The notes: generated by a model from the letters alone, not told the origin. A DNA stretch of 64,000 nucleotides from Acinetobacter junii CIP 64.5 (GCF_000368765.1 NZ_KB849655.1:1344193-1408192); one strand, 5' to 3'; positions 21,248 to 32,312 are shown, counted from the stretch's first letter. Made by a program: numbers and translations.

Positions 21248-23431
21248 TTATCGACCTTGCAATTTTGCATAATCCAATAAAACATTTGCAGCTTCAGTAA
21301 TAAAAGTTTCTTCCTCAGGTAGCGATGGACGAAGATGAGCTTTCATTTTTGCACGTGACTCAACCAAAGCATCTATTGAAGCTTGATAACTTTCCCAATT
21401 TGCATAAGGAGCCTGTCCCGTCGCTTTACGACGTTGGTTTTCTGCATCTAAAGTTTGCTTCTCAAGATCTATCAATTCCGCTCGACGTTGATCAATATCC
21501 AATACTACTTTCTTTTGATCAGCCGTTTTTTGTGAAATTGCTTTACGCTCCTCTAAATACTTAAACTGCGGATCAAGTGCTACACGTTGCTGAGATAACT
21601 GAGTTAACTTCACTGTATACGGCTGAACTGAACCTTCACGTTTAAATGGCGCAGTAGGAATGGTATCCCATTTCAAGGCATTCTTAGCTTTACGCTCACC
21701 AAATTCATCGTTATAAATATCGACCAATTTAATATCAGGAATCACGCCTTTATTTTGAGTACTTCCACCTGTAACGCGATAAAACTTACGCTGTGTTAAG
21801 GTCGCCTGACCATGTGCCAAAGAATCTAGTTGAACTTGGGCTGTACCTTTACCTGTGGTAGTACTACCAATAATGATACCGCGCTCATAATCTTGGATCG
21901 CTGCAGAGTAAATTTCACTTGCAGATGCAGATGCTAAGTTAACTAGAACCGCCATAGGTCCTGCATAAATTTGCTCGCCCCCATCAGTATCTTCAAAGAC
22001 ATTCACATTACCGTTGCCATCTCTGATTTGTACCACTGGTCCAGATTTAATCACTTGTCCAAGCATACGAGCAACTTCTTCTAAAGAACCACCTGGATCA
22101 TTACGCAGATCGACTAACACACCTTCTACTTTTTGTGCTTTTAATGATTCAAACGCTTTTGCAGTATCTTCAGACACAGAGCGATATTCAGCACCAGCAC
22201 GACGTGAACGATAATCAAAATAGAATGATGGAATTTCTATGACACCAAAAACATGCTTTTTGCCATCTCGATTGATTTCAACGGTACGTGAACGAACACC
22301 TGCATCTTCTTCTTGGATGACATCACGCACTAAAGTAACATTACGAGCCTGACTCATAGATGCCCCTGGACCAAGTAAGCGCACAACGACTTTTGTTCCA
22401 CGTTTACCACGAATCAGACCAACAATCTCTGAACTCGGCCAACCAATGACATCAACCATTTTTTCGCCATCTTGGGCTACGCCAATAATACGATCGCCTG
22501 ATTTGACTTGACCAGATTTACTTGCTGGCCCACCCTCTACGATGGTTTCAATTTTGGTGTAATCTTCATTGCCACGTTCAGGACGAATCGATACACCAAT
22601 TCCTTCCAACTGCAAAGTTGTTTGACGATTCAGCTCCATTGCATCAATTGGTGGATAGTAATTGCTATGTGGATCATAGGTCGCCAACATTGCATTTAGA
22701 GTTTTATCTAAAACATCATCACTTTTTATACGACCTATTCTTTCTAACTGACGTGTATAACGCTTAGTGAGCGTTTGAACTGGCGTGAGGTCTTCTGGAC
22801 CCGTCAAATCTTGACCATTGGCAAGAGAAGGATTTGCCTTTAATGCCTTTTGCTTCGCTTGCTCTTCTTCTTTACTGATCGTCAAATTGATCAACTGTGA
22901 AACTAGCATTTTCTGCCAATGACTTTGTTGATCTGCCGATGTTTTGAAATACGGCGCTTTTTCACGATCAATCTCAAGATAAACATCTTTTTGATTTAAG
23001 TTTTGTGGCTTCTTCAACTCTGCCAACATGTATTCATAAAACTGCTTCAAACGTTCACGATATTGAGCATGAATGGCATATGGTCCAGTCAAGTTCCCAG
23101 CTTTTAAAGCGCTACCAAAACTTGAGCCATATTTATTTTTATAGTCTTCAACTTCACTGCTTAAAAATAAAGAATGATCTGGATCTAAACTATCCAAATA
23201 CATATCCAAAATACGATTAGATGTTGCCGCATCTAAACGCATATTTAAATAATGTTGGCGATCAACGAGTGTTGCTAACTGGCGTGCGACTAGTGCTTGT
23301 TCTTGTGAAGGTTTAATTACCGTCGAAACGACTGGCGACTCTGTCGCTGCAAATGCCTCATTTACAGTATGAGAGAAAAATAATCCACCAGTCGCTATTG
23401 CAACTGCACACGCTATCATTTGAAGTTTCAT
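21248..23431 (-). CDS. prc: Carboxy-terminal (tail-specific) protease Prc
   Basis: A 727-residue periplasmic serine protease of family S41 that trims or degrades proteins from the C-terminus, including lipoproteins and peptidoglycan enzymes. Signal peptide about 1-30, N-terminal helical domain with YLNMRLDAATSNRILDMYLD, a PDZ domain around 225-310 (EGIGVSIRP, VEGGPASKSGQVKSGDRIIGV), then the catalytic domain with SASASEIYSAA (Ser) and TGKGTAQ (Lys) forming the Ser-Lys dyad. The start is placed at ATG 23431 behind AAGGAAG; a TTG at 23461 would lack a ribosome site. Confidence 0.95.
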   Translation of the reverse strand: MKLQMIACAVAIATGGLFFSHTVNEAFAATESPVVSTVIKPSQEQALVARQLATLVDRQHYLNMRLDAATSNRILDMYLDSLDPDHSLFLSSEVEDYKNKYGSSFGSALKAGNLTGPYAIHAQYRERLKQFYEYMLAELKKPQNLNQKDVYLEIDREKAPYFKTSADQQSHWQKMLVSQLINLTISKEEEQAKQKALKANPSLANGQDLTGPEDLTPVQTLTKRYTRQLERIGRIKSDDVLDKTLNAMLATYDPHSNYYPPIDAMELNRQTTLQLEGIGVSIRPERGNEDYTKIETIVEGGPASKSGQVKSGDRIIGVAQDGEKMVDVIGWPSSEIVGLIRGKRGTKVVVRLLGPGASMSQARNVTLVRDVIQEEDAGVRSRTVEINRDGKKHVFGVIEIPSFYFDYRSRRAGAEYRSVSEDTAKAFESLKAQKVEGVLVDLRNDPGGSLEEVARMLGQVIKSGPVVQIRDGNGNVNVFEDTDGGEQIYAGPMAVLVNLASASASEIYSAAIQDYERGIIIGSTTTGKGTAQVQLDSLAHGQATLTQRKFYRVTGGSTQNKGVIPDIKLVDIYNDEFGERKAKNALKWDTIPTAPFKREGSVQPYTVKLTQLSQQRVALDPQFKYLEERKAISQKTADQKKVVLDIDQRRAELIDLEKQTLDAENQRRKATGQAPYANWESYQASIDALVESRAKMKAHLRPSLPEEETFITEAANVLLDYAKLQGR

Positions 23432-23666
23432 AAAATTTTGGTACTTCCTTGGATATGGCAATTATTACACGCTGATCGAATCGAGATGAACATATTTCAT
23501 TCGTTTTTAACCAATGTGTCTACTTATCGGCTGTGTTAAATAAGTGACCAACAAGTATTTATCATCAATATCATGTAGTTTTATCATATTCTGTACTGAC
23601 AAAATGTAGCAAATCATTGCACAATTTATCTATCGTTTTTTACATCAAAATTCAAACGGAATCTAT

Positions 23667-24686
23667 ATGATCGGCGCATTGATGCTAGATATTGCTGGCA
23701 CAGAACTTACACAAGAAGATATTGAACTATTACAAGCACCGCAAGTCGGTGGAATGATTTTATTTGCTCGAAATATTGAATCACCTCAACAAGTACGTGC
23801 TTTAACCGATCATATGCGACAAGTTCGCCCTGACATTTTGATTGCTGTAGATCAAGAAGGTGGACGTGTTCAACGTTTAAGACAAGGTTTCACCCTACTT
23901 CCTGCAATGGGAAGACTTGGAGAACGTTACTTAGATCAGCCAGAACAAGCCGTTACTTTGGCTGAGCAATGCGGTTGGCTGATGGCAACTGAAGTACTGG
24001 CTGTAGGTATTGACTTCAGTTTCGCACCTGTACTGGATCTAAATGACATTAGTGATGTGATTGGTGATCGTGGTTTTGCTAAAAATATGCAAGATATCGT
24101 ACCTCTTACAGCAGCCTTTATGCGTGGTATGAAAAAAGCAGGCATGGCAACTACAGGCAAACACTTCCCTGGTCACGGCTCAGTCAAAGCCGATTCGCAT
24201 GTTGCAGCTGCAATTGATAGCCGCTCATATCAAGAAATTTATGACAAAGATATGCAAAGCTTTATTCAGCTTATGCCTCAATTAGATGCTCTTATGCCTG
24301 CACATGTGATTTATGATCAAGTTGATCCAAATCCAGCAGGCTTTTCTCCATTTTGGTTACAACAGATTTTACGCCAAGAACTAAAATTTGATGGTGTACT
24401 ATTCTCTGATGACTTAAGCATGCAAGCCGCATGTGTTGCAGGTGGTGCAGATGCGCGTATTCAAGCAGCATTAAATGCAGGTTGTGACATGGGGTTGGTG
24501 TGTAATGACCGTGCAGCTGCATGTATCGCTTTAGATGGTATTGGAACATTGGCTTTACCAAATCAACAACGTTTAGAACGTATGCGCGGTAAAATTCCAA
24601 ATATCGAAGTGGGTACTACACTCGTGTTAGATGAAAATTGGAACAACGTCAGAAAAGTCATTGAAGAGTTTAAGAATTCGTTTTAG
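23667..24686 (+). CDS. nagZ: Beta-N-acetylhexosaminidase NagZ
   Basis: A 339-residue cytoplasmic glycoside hydrolase of family 3 that removes N-acetylglucosamine from anhydro-muropeptides during cell-wall recycling, producing signals that can affect beta-lactamase induction. Visible signatures are AVDQEGGRVQRLR, the KHFPGHGSVKADSH loop that carries the catalytic Asp-His pair, and FSDDLSMQAA with the catalytic Asp. It is transcribed divergently from prc across a 235-base gap. Confidence 0.96.
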   Translation: MIGALMLDIAGTELTQEDIELLQAPQVGGMILFARNIESPQQVRALTDHMRQVRPDILIAVDQEGGRVQRLRQGFTLLPAMGRLGERYLDQPEQAVTLAEQCGWLMATEVLAVGIDFSFAPVLDLNDISDVIGDRGFAKNMQDIVPLTAAFMRGMKKAGMATTGKHFPGHGSVKADSHVAAAIDSRSYQEIYDKDMQSFIQLMPQLDALMPAHVIYDQVDPNPAGFSPFWLQQILRQELKFDGVLFSDDLSMQAACVAGGADARIQAALNAGCDMGLVCNDRAAACIALDGIGTLALPNQQRLERMRGKIPNIEVGTTLVLDENWNNVRKVIEEFKNSF

Positions 24687-24815
24687 CTTGCGATAAATAA
24701 AAGATGATTTAACTCATCATCTGATTGACCTGTTCAGGATTGAATGGGTCAACATCCTCGCGCAAATAGGTTGTGCATGGAAATAGAATAAAATTAAGAA
24801 TTGAGTCTAGGACAG

Positions 24816-25658
24816 ATGACACAACAACTTTCAAAACATCGCCACATATCATTTACTGCGCACTATACGGGATACATTTGGTATCAAATGGGGATTTCTC
24901 ATCCTGTCTTTGCTACGGCGAAAGGAAAAACGCTGGCTGCGCTTGTACATCCAATCGAAAGCTGGGCTGAGAAATATGTTGGTGGCAGTATGCGCACAAC
25001 GTTGAAACAACGCCATACGATGCTTGATCAGCATTTAGAAGATCTTATTCAAAAGTATCCAGACCTTCAGGTGCTTGAAATTGCGTGTGGATTATCACCA
25101 CGTGGATGGTGGTTTAGACAGCACCACCCAAGTATTTGTTATCGTGAATTAGATTTGCCTGATATGGCAGCCACCAAACAAGCGGCACTACAACAAATTG
25201 AAACCGACGCTGATGATGTACTTTCTGTTGATTTATTTACCGAAGCCTTTGCTTCTGCATTTACCGTTTTTGATCCTCATCGTCCCTTGGTTGTGATCAG
25301 TGAAGGTTTAATCAACTATTTTGAAAAACCATTACTACAACAACTCATTCAAGCTATTACCAATTACGGTCGTGATTTTAAACAATTACATTATCTCACT
25401 GACCTTTATCCCGAACCCACCCAAAATAAACTAGCTACAATTATTTGGAATAGCAGCAGATTACTGAAATGGATGTCGAGAAGCGCTTTTAGCTTTCATT
25501 TCAAAACACCAAAAGAAGTTGAACATTTTTTCCACGAAGCAGGTTTTCATCAAGTTATCGTGCAACAGCCTAAACAATTTTTTGAAAATGTAACGTTGGA
25601 AAATTCAGAACAACATTTAGGTGATCTTGTATGGATGATTAAAGCATCAAATTCTTAA
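24816..25658 (+). CDS. Class I SAM-dependent methyltransferase (LCM-like)
   Basis: A 280-residue protein of the leucine-carboxyl-methyltransferase/O-methyltransferase type. The SAM-binding motif I is VLEIACGLSPRGWW (about residue 85), and there is a YRELDLPDM acidic segment, VISEGLINYF (motif IV/V) and a C-terminal EVEHFFHEAGF. The substrate is unknown. The start is ATG 24816 (GGACAG upstream) in preference to TTG 24801. The 110 bases after nagZ show no clear promoter. A terminator follows. Confidence 0.8.
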   Translation: MTQQLSKHRHISFTAHYTGYIWYQMGISHPVFATAKGKTLAALVHPIESWAEKYVGGSMRTTLKQRHTMLDQHLEDLIQKYPDLQVLEIACGLSPRGWWFRQHHPSICYRELDLPDMAATKQAALQQIETDADDVLSVDLFTEAFASAFTVFDPHRPLVVISEGLINYFEKPLLQQLIQAITNYGRDFKQLHYLTDLYPEPTQNKLATIIWNSSRLLKWMSRSAFSFHFKTPKEVEHFFHEAGFHQVIVQQPKQFFENVTLENSEQHLGDLVWMIKASNS

Positions 25659-25661
25659 AAT

Positions 25662-25695
25662 AAAAAAGTGGTCATATAGACCACTTCTTTTTTTA
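25662..25695. terminator. Bidirectional terminator
   Basis: AAGTGGTC/GACCACTT hairpin flanked by AAAATAAAA and CTTTTTTT, between the convergent methyltransferase and hydrolase-PilZ genes. Confidence 0.85.
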
Positions 25696-25701
25696 CAATA
25701 A

Positions 25702-27012
25702 TTAAGCTTGTTTCTGACGCTCAATAAATCGAAGCAAACGATCTGCAACTTCAAAATTGCCATGTTTAAATAAAATACGTAATCCTTGCTCAGTTGCACC
25801 AAAGATTAAGCATTCGATTTTAAAATCGCCCTCTTCATCAGATAAATGCAATGCAAGATCACGTGGATGTTGCTTCACAAACTCTAACTGCTCAAGTTGT
25901 TCTAACTTTAAGTAAACACCAAAGAAAGTAATATCAACAATTTCTACTGGCGCTTCTGTCACATCATGGCGATGTGATAATTTAGAATGAGGATTGAGTA
26001 CAGGAATACGCTCTTCACCACGACGTTCAATTTTTTTCATTTGATCACGTGTCATGGTGATAATTCCATCAAGATTGTCGATGGATTCACCCTTTAAAAA
26101 AGACGTAAACAAATTCATGGTTTCTTTGCGACGCTGCAATTGAGGTACGTGATCGGCATTCGCAATTAAAGCAAATTCCATGTTCTCGCACTGAAGCGCA
26201 AAATCAGCATTTTCGTGAGGCAAAGTAAAGCTATCGTACTGTCCTGCAGCTACCAAAGTTTTACACTGAGGTACAGGTACATCACTTAAGCGCAACAAAC
26301 GATTGCAGTTGATTTCATAACGCTCACGCTCTGTCGCGGTAAAATCTGCCATCTGTCTAAAGAACAAGCGCTTAGCTGTCGGAGACATCCGCGTTTTATC
26401 AAGCTTAGCATGATTTACAAGGTACAAAATCACTGCCTGACCAAACTCCTCCATGCGGTCTTCTCGCATGAGGTGAAGTGATTCTTCAAGTAGCATACGC
26501 CAGCTTTTACGGGTCTTTTGCATCACACCCATCAATACCATACGGTCAACCAATTCCGGTCGTTGATAGGCAAATGATGATGCGACAACCGAACCCAATG
26601 ACATTCCCATCACGGAAACTTTCTCAATTCCGACGATATCAAGCCATTGACCGAGCATCTTAGACAAATCTGGTAATTCTAAAATTCCAGCGGACTCACC
26701 TGTATCAACATTGCGAATCTGCTGATTTGCACCCATTGACGGTAAGTCGATTAAAATAACAGGCCCACTCTCAAAGAGTTGCTCAACACAATACTTATAA
26801 GAGTTAAAGTTTTGAAATGCGCCCCCGACAATTACAATTGGCGTATTGTTGATCGTTTTAGGATCTGCAATTGCCATATATTCAATTTTCCAACCATCTA
26901 TCCATGTTGTACGCGCTGGTTGTTTAAAACTGTTTTTATTGTAAATGTCGAAAAAACCAAAACCTGTATAGGTATGATTTAAATCCGAGTCCATTTGGAT
27001 AATGGAATTCAT
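25702..27012 (-). CDS. Alpha/beta hydrolase with C-terminal PilZ-like domain
   Basis: A 436-residue two-domain protein. Residues about 40-305 form an alpha/beta hydrolase: oxyanion-region VIVGGAFQNF, nucleophile elbow GMSLGS (Ser138), acid candidate in AGQYDSF (Asp260) and histidine in NADHVPQ (His288), so a full catalytic triad is plausible. Residues about 325-436 look like a PilZ domain, with RxxxR (R331-R335 in RRGEER) and DITFFG (360-365), matching the D/N-x-S-x-x-G motif except Thr for Ser. PilZ domains bind c-di-GMP, so the hydrolase may be allosterically controlled; this is inference. The start is ATG 27012 behind AGGAAGG. The substrate is unknown. Confidence 0.78.
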   Translation of the reverse strand: MNSIIQMDSDLNHTYTGFGFFDIYNKNSFKQPARTTWIDGWKIEYMAIADPKTINNTPIVIVGGAFQNFNSYKYCVEQLFESGPVILIDLPSMGANQQIRNVDTGESAGILELPDLSKMLGQWLDIVGIEKVSVMGMSLGSVVASSFAYQRPELVDRMVLMGVMQKTRKSWRMLLEESLHLMREDRMEEFGQAVILYLVNHAKLDKTRMSPTAKRLFFRQMADFTATERERYEINCNRLLRLSDVPVPQCKTLVAAGQYDSFTLPHENADFALQCENMEFALIANADHVPQLQRRKETMNLFTSFLKGESIDNLDGIITMTRDQMKKIERRGEERIPVLNPHSKLSHRHDVTEAPVEIVDITFFGVYLKLEQLEQLEFVKQHPRDLALHLSDEEGDFKIECLIFGATEQGLRILFKHGNFEVADRLLRFIERQKQA

Positions 27013-27356
27013 ATCCTTCCTCCATCCTTGTTTATTTTTCTGCTGCAAGAGTCTCATTTTTGGCGATTTCTACTTGCAAATTAACAAATTTATAAAATTT
27101 GTATTACATTTATCCTCTACATTTTTCATTCTATACAAATGCACGTTTTATACGCAATCATTTCCTTCACCACTCGTCCTGTTTAAAGCAATAATCTTTT
27201 GCAAAATATTTTATATTTAACATGTGCATCTCATTTATATAAGAAAAATTGCGCTAATTAACAATTTATAATTTCTTGAATTATGAGTTCAGGCTATTCA
27301 TTGTTCTTCATTTGACTGTTACTATCATTATAAATACATGCAATCGTTAAAATGCT
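27013..27356. other. Divergent intergenic region, hydrolase-PilZ / proA
   Basis: A 344-base, AT-rich gap between two divergent genes. It must hold both promoters. A TATAAA at about 27330 could be the proA -10, but its -35 is poor. No ORF, RNA or repeat was recognised. Confidence 0.6.
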
Positions 27357-28622
27357 ATGCAAGATTCTATTGAAAACTATATGCAACAGGTTGGTACTCA
27401 GGCACGTCGTGCGTCTCGAGTTTTAACTAGTGCATCCACTCATTTGAAAAATCATGCACTGTCTGCTATTTACACGGCTTTGGAAAATAACCAAGCGCAA
27501 ATTTTAGCAGCCAATCAAATTGATATGGAAAATGGGCGCCAACGCCAATTAGATAATGCGCTTTTAGATCGCTTGGAATTAACCCCTGCTCGTTTTAAAG
27601 GGATGTTACAAGGATTAAAAGATGTCATTGCTTTGGTCGATCCTATTGGTGAAATCACAGATCTTGCTTATCGCCCCTCAGGGATTCAACTCGGAAAAAT
27701 GCGTGTACCGCTCGGTGTAATTGGAATGATTTATGAATCACGTCCAAACGTAACACTTGAAGCAGCATCATTAGCTTTAAAATCGGGAAATGCCATTATT
27801 TTACGTGGCGGTTCTGAAGCACTTGAATCCAATAAAGCGATTGCAACAGCAATTCAACATGGTTTACAGGTTTCAGGGTTACCTGAACATGCAGTTCAAG
27901 TTATTGAAACATCTGATCGTGCTGCAGTTGGTCATTTGATCACAATGACTGAGTTTGTTGATGTGATTGTGCCACGTGGTGGTAAAAGCCTCATCGAACG
28001 AATTAGCAATGAAGCTCGCATTCCTGTCATTAAGCACTTAGATGGCAATTGCCATGTATTTGTTGAAGCTCAAGCAGATTTACAAAAAGCGTTACCAATT
28101 GCATTAAATGCCAAAACACATCGTTATGGCGTGTGTAATGCGATGGAAACACTTTTGGTTGATGAAGTGATCGCAGAAGAATTCTTACCGAGTATTGCTG
28201 AACTCTACGCAGAAAAACAAGTTGAACTACGCGGTTGCCGTGAAACTCAACGTATTCTTGGCGATTCAGTAAAAACGGCGACTGAAGAAGACTGGTACAC
28301 AGAATACTTAGGGCCAATCTTGGCGATTAAAGTTGTCAGTGGCATGGATGAAGCGATTGATCACATTAATAAATATGGTTCACATCACACTGATGCCATC
28401 ATCACTGAAAATTTCAGTTTAGCGCGTGAGTTCCTTGCACGAGTAGACTCAAGCTCAGTCATGATTAATGCTTCGACTCGTTTTGCAGATGGTTTTGAGT
28501 ATGGTCTCGGTGCCGAAATTGGTATTTCAACCGATAAAATTCATGCACGTGGTCCAGTTGGCTTAGAAGGCTTAACGTCACAAAAATGGATTGTATTTGG
28601 TGATGGTCAAATTCGCCAATAA
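27357..28622 (+). CDS. proA: Gamma-glutamyl phosphate reductase
   Basis: A 421-residue enzyme of proline biosynthesis that reduces gamma-glutamyl phosphate to glutamate semialdehyde with NADPH. Aldehyde-dehydrogenase fold: the [19 protein letters not shown] segment, [13 protein letters not shown], and the catalytic Cys in [14 protein letters not shown] are all present. The length is as usual for ProA. It stands alone, without proB, and is followed by a terminator. Confidence 0.97.
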   Translation: MQDSIENYMQQVGTQARRASRVLTSASTHLKNHALSAIYTALENNQAQILAANQIDMENGRQRQLDNALLDRLELTPARFKGMLQGLKDVIALVDPIGEITDLAYRPSGIQLGKMRVPLGVIGMIYESRPNVTLEAASLALKSGNAIILRGGSEALESNKAIATAIQHGLQVSGLPEHAVQVIETSDRAAVGHLITMTEFVDVIVPRGGKSLIERISNEARIPVIKHLDGNCHVFVEAQADLQKALPIALNAKTHRYGVCNAMETLLVDEVIAEEFLPSIAELYAEKQVELRGCRETQRILGDSVKTATEEDWYTEYLGPILAIKVVSGMDEAIDHINKYGSHHTDAIITENFSLAREFLARVDSSSVMINASTRFADGFEYGLGAEIGISTDKIHARGPVGLEGLTSQKWIVFGDGQIRQ

Positions 28623-28647
28623 GATAATCCTAGAATAGATCGATCAA

Positions 28648-28685
28648 ACACGATAAAGCATCATTTTGATCTTTATCGTGTTTTT
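28648..28685 (+). terminator. Terminator after proA
   Basis: ACACGATAAAG/CTTTATCGTGT hairpin with a 12-base loop, followed by TTTTT. Confidence 0.85.
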
Positions 28686-28907
28686 ATACAAAAGATACGA
28701 TTAAAACAAACAAATCAATTAAAAGAACATTTTAATTTACAGACTATACTGATCAGATTCAATTATAAATCAGTTGTATAGGCTAAAGTCTATCTTCGCC
28801 TAAGTTACAACCCATGTTAAAACATTGCGCTTGATTCCACTGCCCCATGCGTTGCAGCAAGATCAAAGTGTTCGTCATAAAATTTAAAATCAGTTAGGTG
28901 TTCAAAC

Positions 28908-30083
28908 GTGGCTAAATCTGTACTTGTAATTAACTGTGGTTCATCGTCGATCAAATATGCGCTTGTTTCAGAACGTCGTGAAGATCGTATTTATGGCTTG
29001 GCAGAAAACTTAGGCTCTGCTGATGCGCGTATTAAGGGGGTAACGGTCGGTGGAGAACCGCTTGAATTATCAATTCCACATGCAGACCATGCCAAAGCGT
29101 TGGAAACTTTGTTAGCTCGTTTAGCAAATTATAATCCTCAAGCAATTGGACATCGTGTGGTTCATGGTGGAAATCTAACGAAAGCCGAACTTTTAACACC
29201 TGAAATCGTGAAGCGTATTGAAGCTGCCACACCACTTGCACCTCTACACAATCCTGCGCATTTGATAGGAATCGAAGCAACCATGCGCTTATTCCCAGAA
29301 TTACCGCAAGTTGCTGTTTTCGATACTGCATTCCATCAAACGATGCCTGAACGTGCATATCGTTATGCATTGCCACAAAATTTATATACTGAACATCAAG
29401 TACGTCGTTATGGCTTCCATGGAACTAGCCATGCCTATGTCACTGAACGTGCCAGCGAACTTGCAGGTGCCAAAAATCAAGGCGGCTGGCTCAGCGCTCA
29501 CCTAGGTAATGGCAGTTCTACATGTGCAGTTTGGAATGGTCAAAGCCTTGATACCTCTATGGGTATGACACCTTTAGAAGGTGTAGTTATGGGTACACGT
29601 AGTGGAGATGTTGATCCAAGCTTACATTTATTTTTAGCTAGTAACTTAGGGTGGGATATTCAAAAGATCGACACCATGCTAAACAAAGAAAGTGGTTTAC
29701 TTGGTTTATCAGGCTTATCCAATGATATGCGTACCCTTGTGGAAGCTTCTGAAAATGGTCATGAAGGTGCGACTCTAGCAATCGAAGTGTTCTGTTATCG
29801 CTTAGCAAAATCTCTGTCAGCTTTAAGTTGCGGTCTACCACGTTTGGATGGTTTAGTATTTACGGGTGGGATCGGTGAAAACTCAGCTTACGTACGTGAA
29901 AAAACGTTGGGATATTTACCACACTTCGGCTTACAGTTTAGTCAAGATAACAACAATGCCCTAGCACGTGGTACTGAAGGACGAATTGATGCTGGAACAG
30001 GTCCTCAAATTTGGGTTGTTCCAACCGATGAAGAAGGGCGTATTGCCAAAGAAACACGTCAAGTCATTGAACAGACTGCTTAA
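28908..30083 (+). CDS. ackA: Acetate kinase
   Basis: A 391-residue acetate kinase that interconverts acetate plus ATP and acetyl phosphate plus ADP. Features are the N-terminal [32 protein letters not shown] with the catalytic region, [11 protein letters not shown], and FTGGIGENS near the C-terminus. The start is GTG 28908 (TTAGGTG ribosome site). It forms an operon with pta 34 bases downstream. About 285 bases separate it from proA; apart from the proA terminator, nothing was recognised there. Confidence 0.97.
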   Translation: MAKSVLVINCGSSSIKYALVSERREDRIYGLAENLGSADARIKGVTVGGEPLELSIPHADHAKALETLLARLANYNPQAIGHRVVHGGNLTKAELLTPEIVKRIEAATPLAPLHNPAHLIGIEATMRLFPELPQVAVFDTAFHQTMPERAYRYALPQNLYTEHQVRRYGFHGTSHAYVTERASELAGAKNQGGWLSAHLGNGSSTCAVWNGQSLDTSMGMTPLEGVVMGTRSGDVDPSLHLFLASNLGWDIQKIDTMLNKESGLLGLSGLSNDMRTLVEASENGHEGATLAIEVFCYRLAKSLSALSCGLPRLDGLVFTGGIGENSAYVREKTLGYLPHFGLQFSQDNNNALARGTEGRIDAGTGPQIWVVPTDEEGRIAKETRQVIEQTA

Positions 30084-30117
30084 ACCACAAAACAGTTAGA
30101 CAAAAATTAAGGTCATT

Positions 30118-32253
30118 ATGAATACAATTTTATTGATCCCTACAGGTGAAGGTGTTGGTTTAACATCAGCATGCTTAGGTATGATTTACGCATTGGATTG
30201 CAAAGGAATTAACGCAGGGTTTCTAAAACCTTTTTCACAAATTGCAGATACCACTATTGACCGTACTACTACGCTGTATAGTCACCTTTTTCAACATAAG
30301 TCAGTTGAACCGATTATTTATGAAAAGTTAACTCAACTAATTGCTTTAGGTGAAACTGACGAATTACTCGAAGAAGCAGTTGCCTTACATCGTCAAATCG
30401 CTGCAAATCATGATGTCATTATTGTTGAAGGACTTGTCCCAAATGGTCAGGATCATTTTGCTAGTGAAATCAATGCCGCACTTGCACAAGCACTAGATGC
30501 ACAAGTCGTATTAGTCAGTACAGCTGATCTTGCAGACCCACGTAAAACAGCTGAAAAAGTTGATGCACATCTACGTCAATTTGGTGGTGCTGCATCAGCA
30601 CGTACTACAGGTGTGCTCTTTATGCGCACCAAAGGACTTCCAGAAGGCACGGCTGAGATTCCTGTTACACTCGACCCAAGCTTACGTTTAGATGAAAAAA
30701 TTGCAGAATTCTCAAAAGAACTGCAACGTTATAATCGTTTTATGGGCACAGATGACTTACCGATTATTGGTTTAGTCCCTTTTAGCAACATTCTGAGTGT
30801 TCCACGAAGTTTAGACATTGCATCGGTGGTTGATGGGACTTGGTTACACGAGGGTGAAGCAAAGCAACGTCGAATTCTCCATACCAGCTTGATTGCTTCA
30901 GATATCGAAGCCGAATTGCAAAAATTCGTTGCTGGTGAGCTGATCATCAGTGCAGCACAGCGAACTGACACTTTACTTGCAGCCAGTGTCGCAACTAGCA
31001 ACGGGATTCCTTTAGCTGGATTAGTTTTAACAGAACAATCAGCCCCAGCGAATAACGTTCTAGAGTTCTGCCAAGGTGCCATAAAACAAGGTTTACCTAT
31101 TTTACACACACCTTTAGATACGCTAGAAACAGCTCAGCGCTTACACCATTTTGGTAATGAAATCCCAGTCGATGATACTGAGCGTGCTGAACAAGTAACT
31201 CGCTTTGTTTCTAGTCATATTGATAATAACTGGCTTGATCAACACACTCAGAATAATCTACATCCACGATTATCCCCTTCTGCTTTCCGCTATGAGTTGG
31301 TACAAAAATCGATTGCAGCCAAGAAGCGTATCGTTCTACCTGAAGGTGATGAGCCACGTACTGTTCAAGCTGCTGCAATTTGCCAATCTCGCGGAATCGC
31401 GCACTGTATCTTGCTTGCAAAACCAGAATCAGTTGCTGAGGTTGCAAAAGCACGTGGCATTCAACTACCAAGTGATTTAGAAATTATTGACCCTGACAGC
31501 ATTCGTGACCAATATATTGAACCGATGGTTGAATTGCGTAAAGGTAAGCTTGATGCACTACAAGCTAAAGCTCAACTGCAAGACACTGTGGTTCTCGGTA
31601 CGATGATGCTAGCACTTGATCAGGTTGATGGTTTAGTTTCAGGTGCCATTCATACAACGGCCAATACTGTACGTCCAGCATTTCAATTAATTAAAACTGC
31701 ACCAAATTACTCACTGGTTTCATCAATCTTTTTCATGCTATTGCCTGATGAAGTTTATGTATACGGTGACTGTGCAATTAATCCTGATCCAAATGCTGAA
31801 CAGCTTGCAGAGATTGCGATTCAATCGGCTGATTCTGCAAAAGCTTTTGGTCTCGACCCTCGTATTGCAATGATCAGTTATTCAACAGGAACTTCGGGGA
31901 CTGGTGCGGATGTGGAAAAAGTTGCAGAAGCGACTAAAATTGCAAAACAACGCCGCCCTGATTTATTGATTGATGGTCCTTTACAATACGATGCAGCATC
32001 CGTTGAAAGTGTCGGACGCCAAAAAGCACCAGACTCGCAAGTAGCTGGTCGCGCCAACGTATTTATTTTCCCTGACCTCAACACAGGTAATACCACCTAT
32101 AAAGCGGTACAACGTGCTGCCAATGTTGTAAGTGTCGGCCCGATGCTACAAGGCTTAAACAAGCCTGTAAATGATTTGTCTCGTGGCGCTTTGGTCGATG
32201 ATATTGTGTTTACCATTGCCTTAACAGCAATTCAGGCAAAGCAACAAGACTAG
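30118..32253 (+). CDS. pta: Phosphate acetyltransferase
   Basis: A 711-residue, long-form Pta that converts acetyl-CoA plus phosphate to acetyl phosphate. N-terminal P-loop-like/BioD-like domain (LLIPTGEGVGLTSACLG), a central DRTGG-type domain (about 210-330) and the C-terminal catalytic PTA domain (about 390-711) with VLPEGDEPRTVQAA, GLVSGAIHTTANTVRPA and SYSTGTSGTG. The long form is usual in gammaproteobacteria. It completes the AckA-Pta acetate switch with the upstream gene. Confidence 0.97.
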   Translation: MNTILLIPTGEGVGLTSACLGMIYALDCKGINAGFLKPFSQIADTTIDRTTTLYSHLFQHKSVEPIIYEKLTQLIALGETDELLEEAVALHRQIAANHDVIIVEGLVPNGQDHFASEINAALAQALDAQVVLVSTADLADPRKTAEKVDAHLRQFGGAASARTTGVLFMRTKGLPEGTAEIPVTLDPSLRLDEKIAEFSKELQRYNRFMGTDDLPIIGLVPFSNILSVPRSLDIASVVDGTWLHEGEAKQRRILHTSLIASDIEAELQKFVAGELIISAAQRTDTLLAASVATSNGIPLAGLVLTEQSAPANNVLEFCQGAIKQGLPILHTPLDTLETAQRLHHFGNEIPVDDTERAEQVTRFVSSHIDNNWLDQHTQNNLHPRLSPSAFRYELVQKSIAAKKRIVLPEGDEPRTVQAAAICQSRGIAHCILLAKPESVAEVAKARGIQLPSDLEIIDPDSIRDQYIEPMVELRKGKLDALQAKAQLQDTVVLGTMMLALDQVDGLVSGAIHTTANTVRPAFQLIKTAPNYSLVSSIFFMLLPDEVYVYGDCAINPDPNAEQLAEIAIQSADSAKAFGLDPRIAMISYSTGTSGTGADVEKVAEATKIAKQRRPDLLIDGPLQYDAASVESVGRQKAPDSQVAGRANVFIFPDLNTGNTTYKAVQRAANVVSVGPMLQGLNKPVNDLSRGALVDDIVFTIALTAIQAKQQD

Positions 32254-32274
32254 TCCGACCTTTTTGCAATAAAG

Positions 32275-32312
32275 AAAAAGCCATCACTTGATCAAAGGTG
32301 ATGGCTTTTTTA
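32275..32312. terminator. Terminator between pta and the DMT transporter
   Basis: AAAAAGCCATCAC pairs with GTGATGGCTTTTT, with T-rich and A-rich flanks that suit both convergent genes. Confidence 0.9.
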
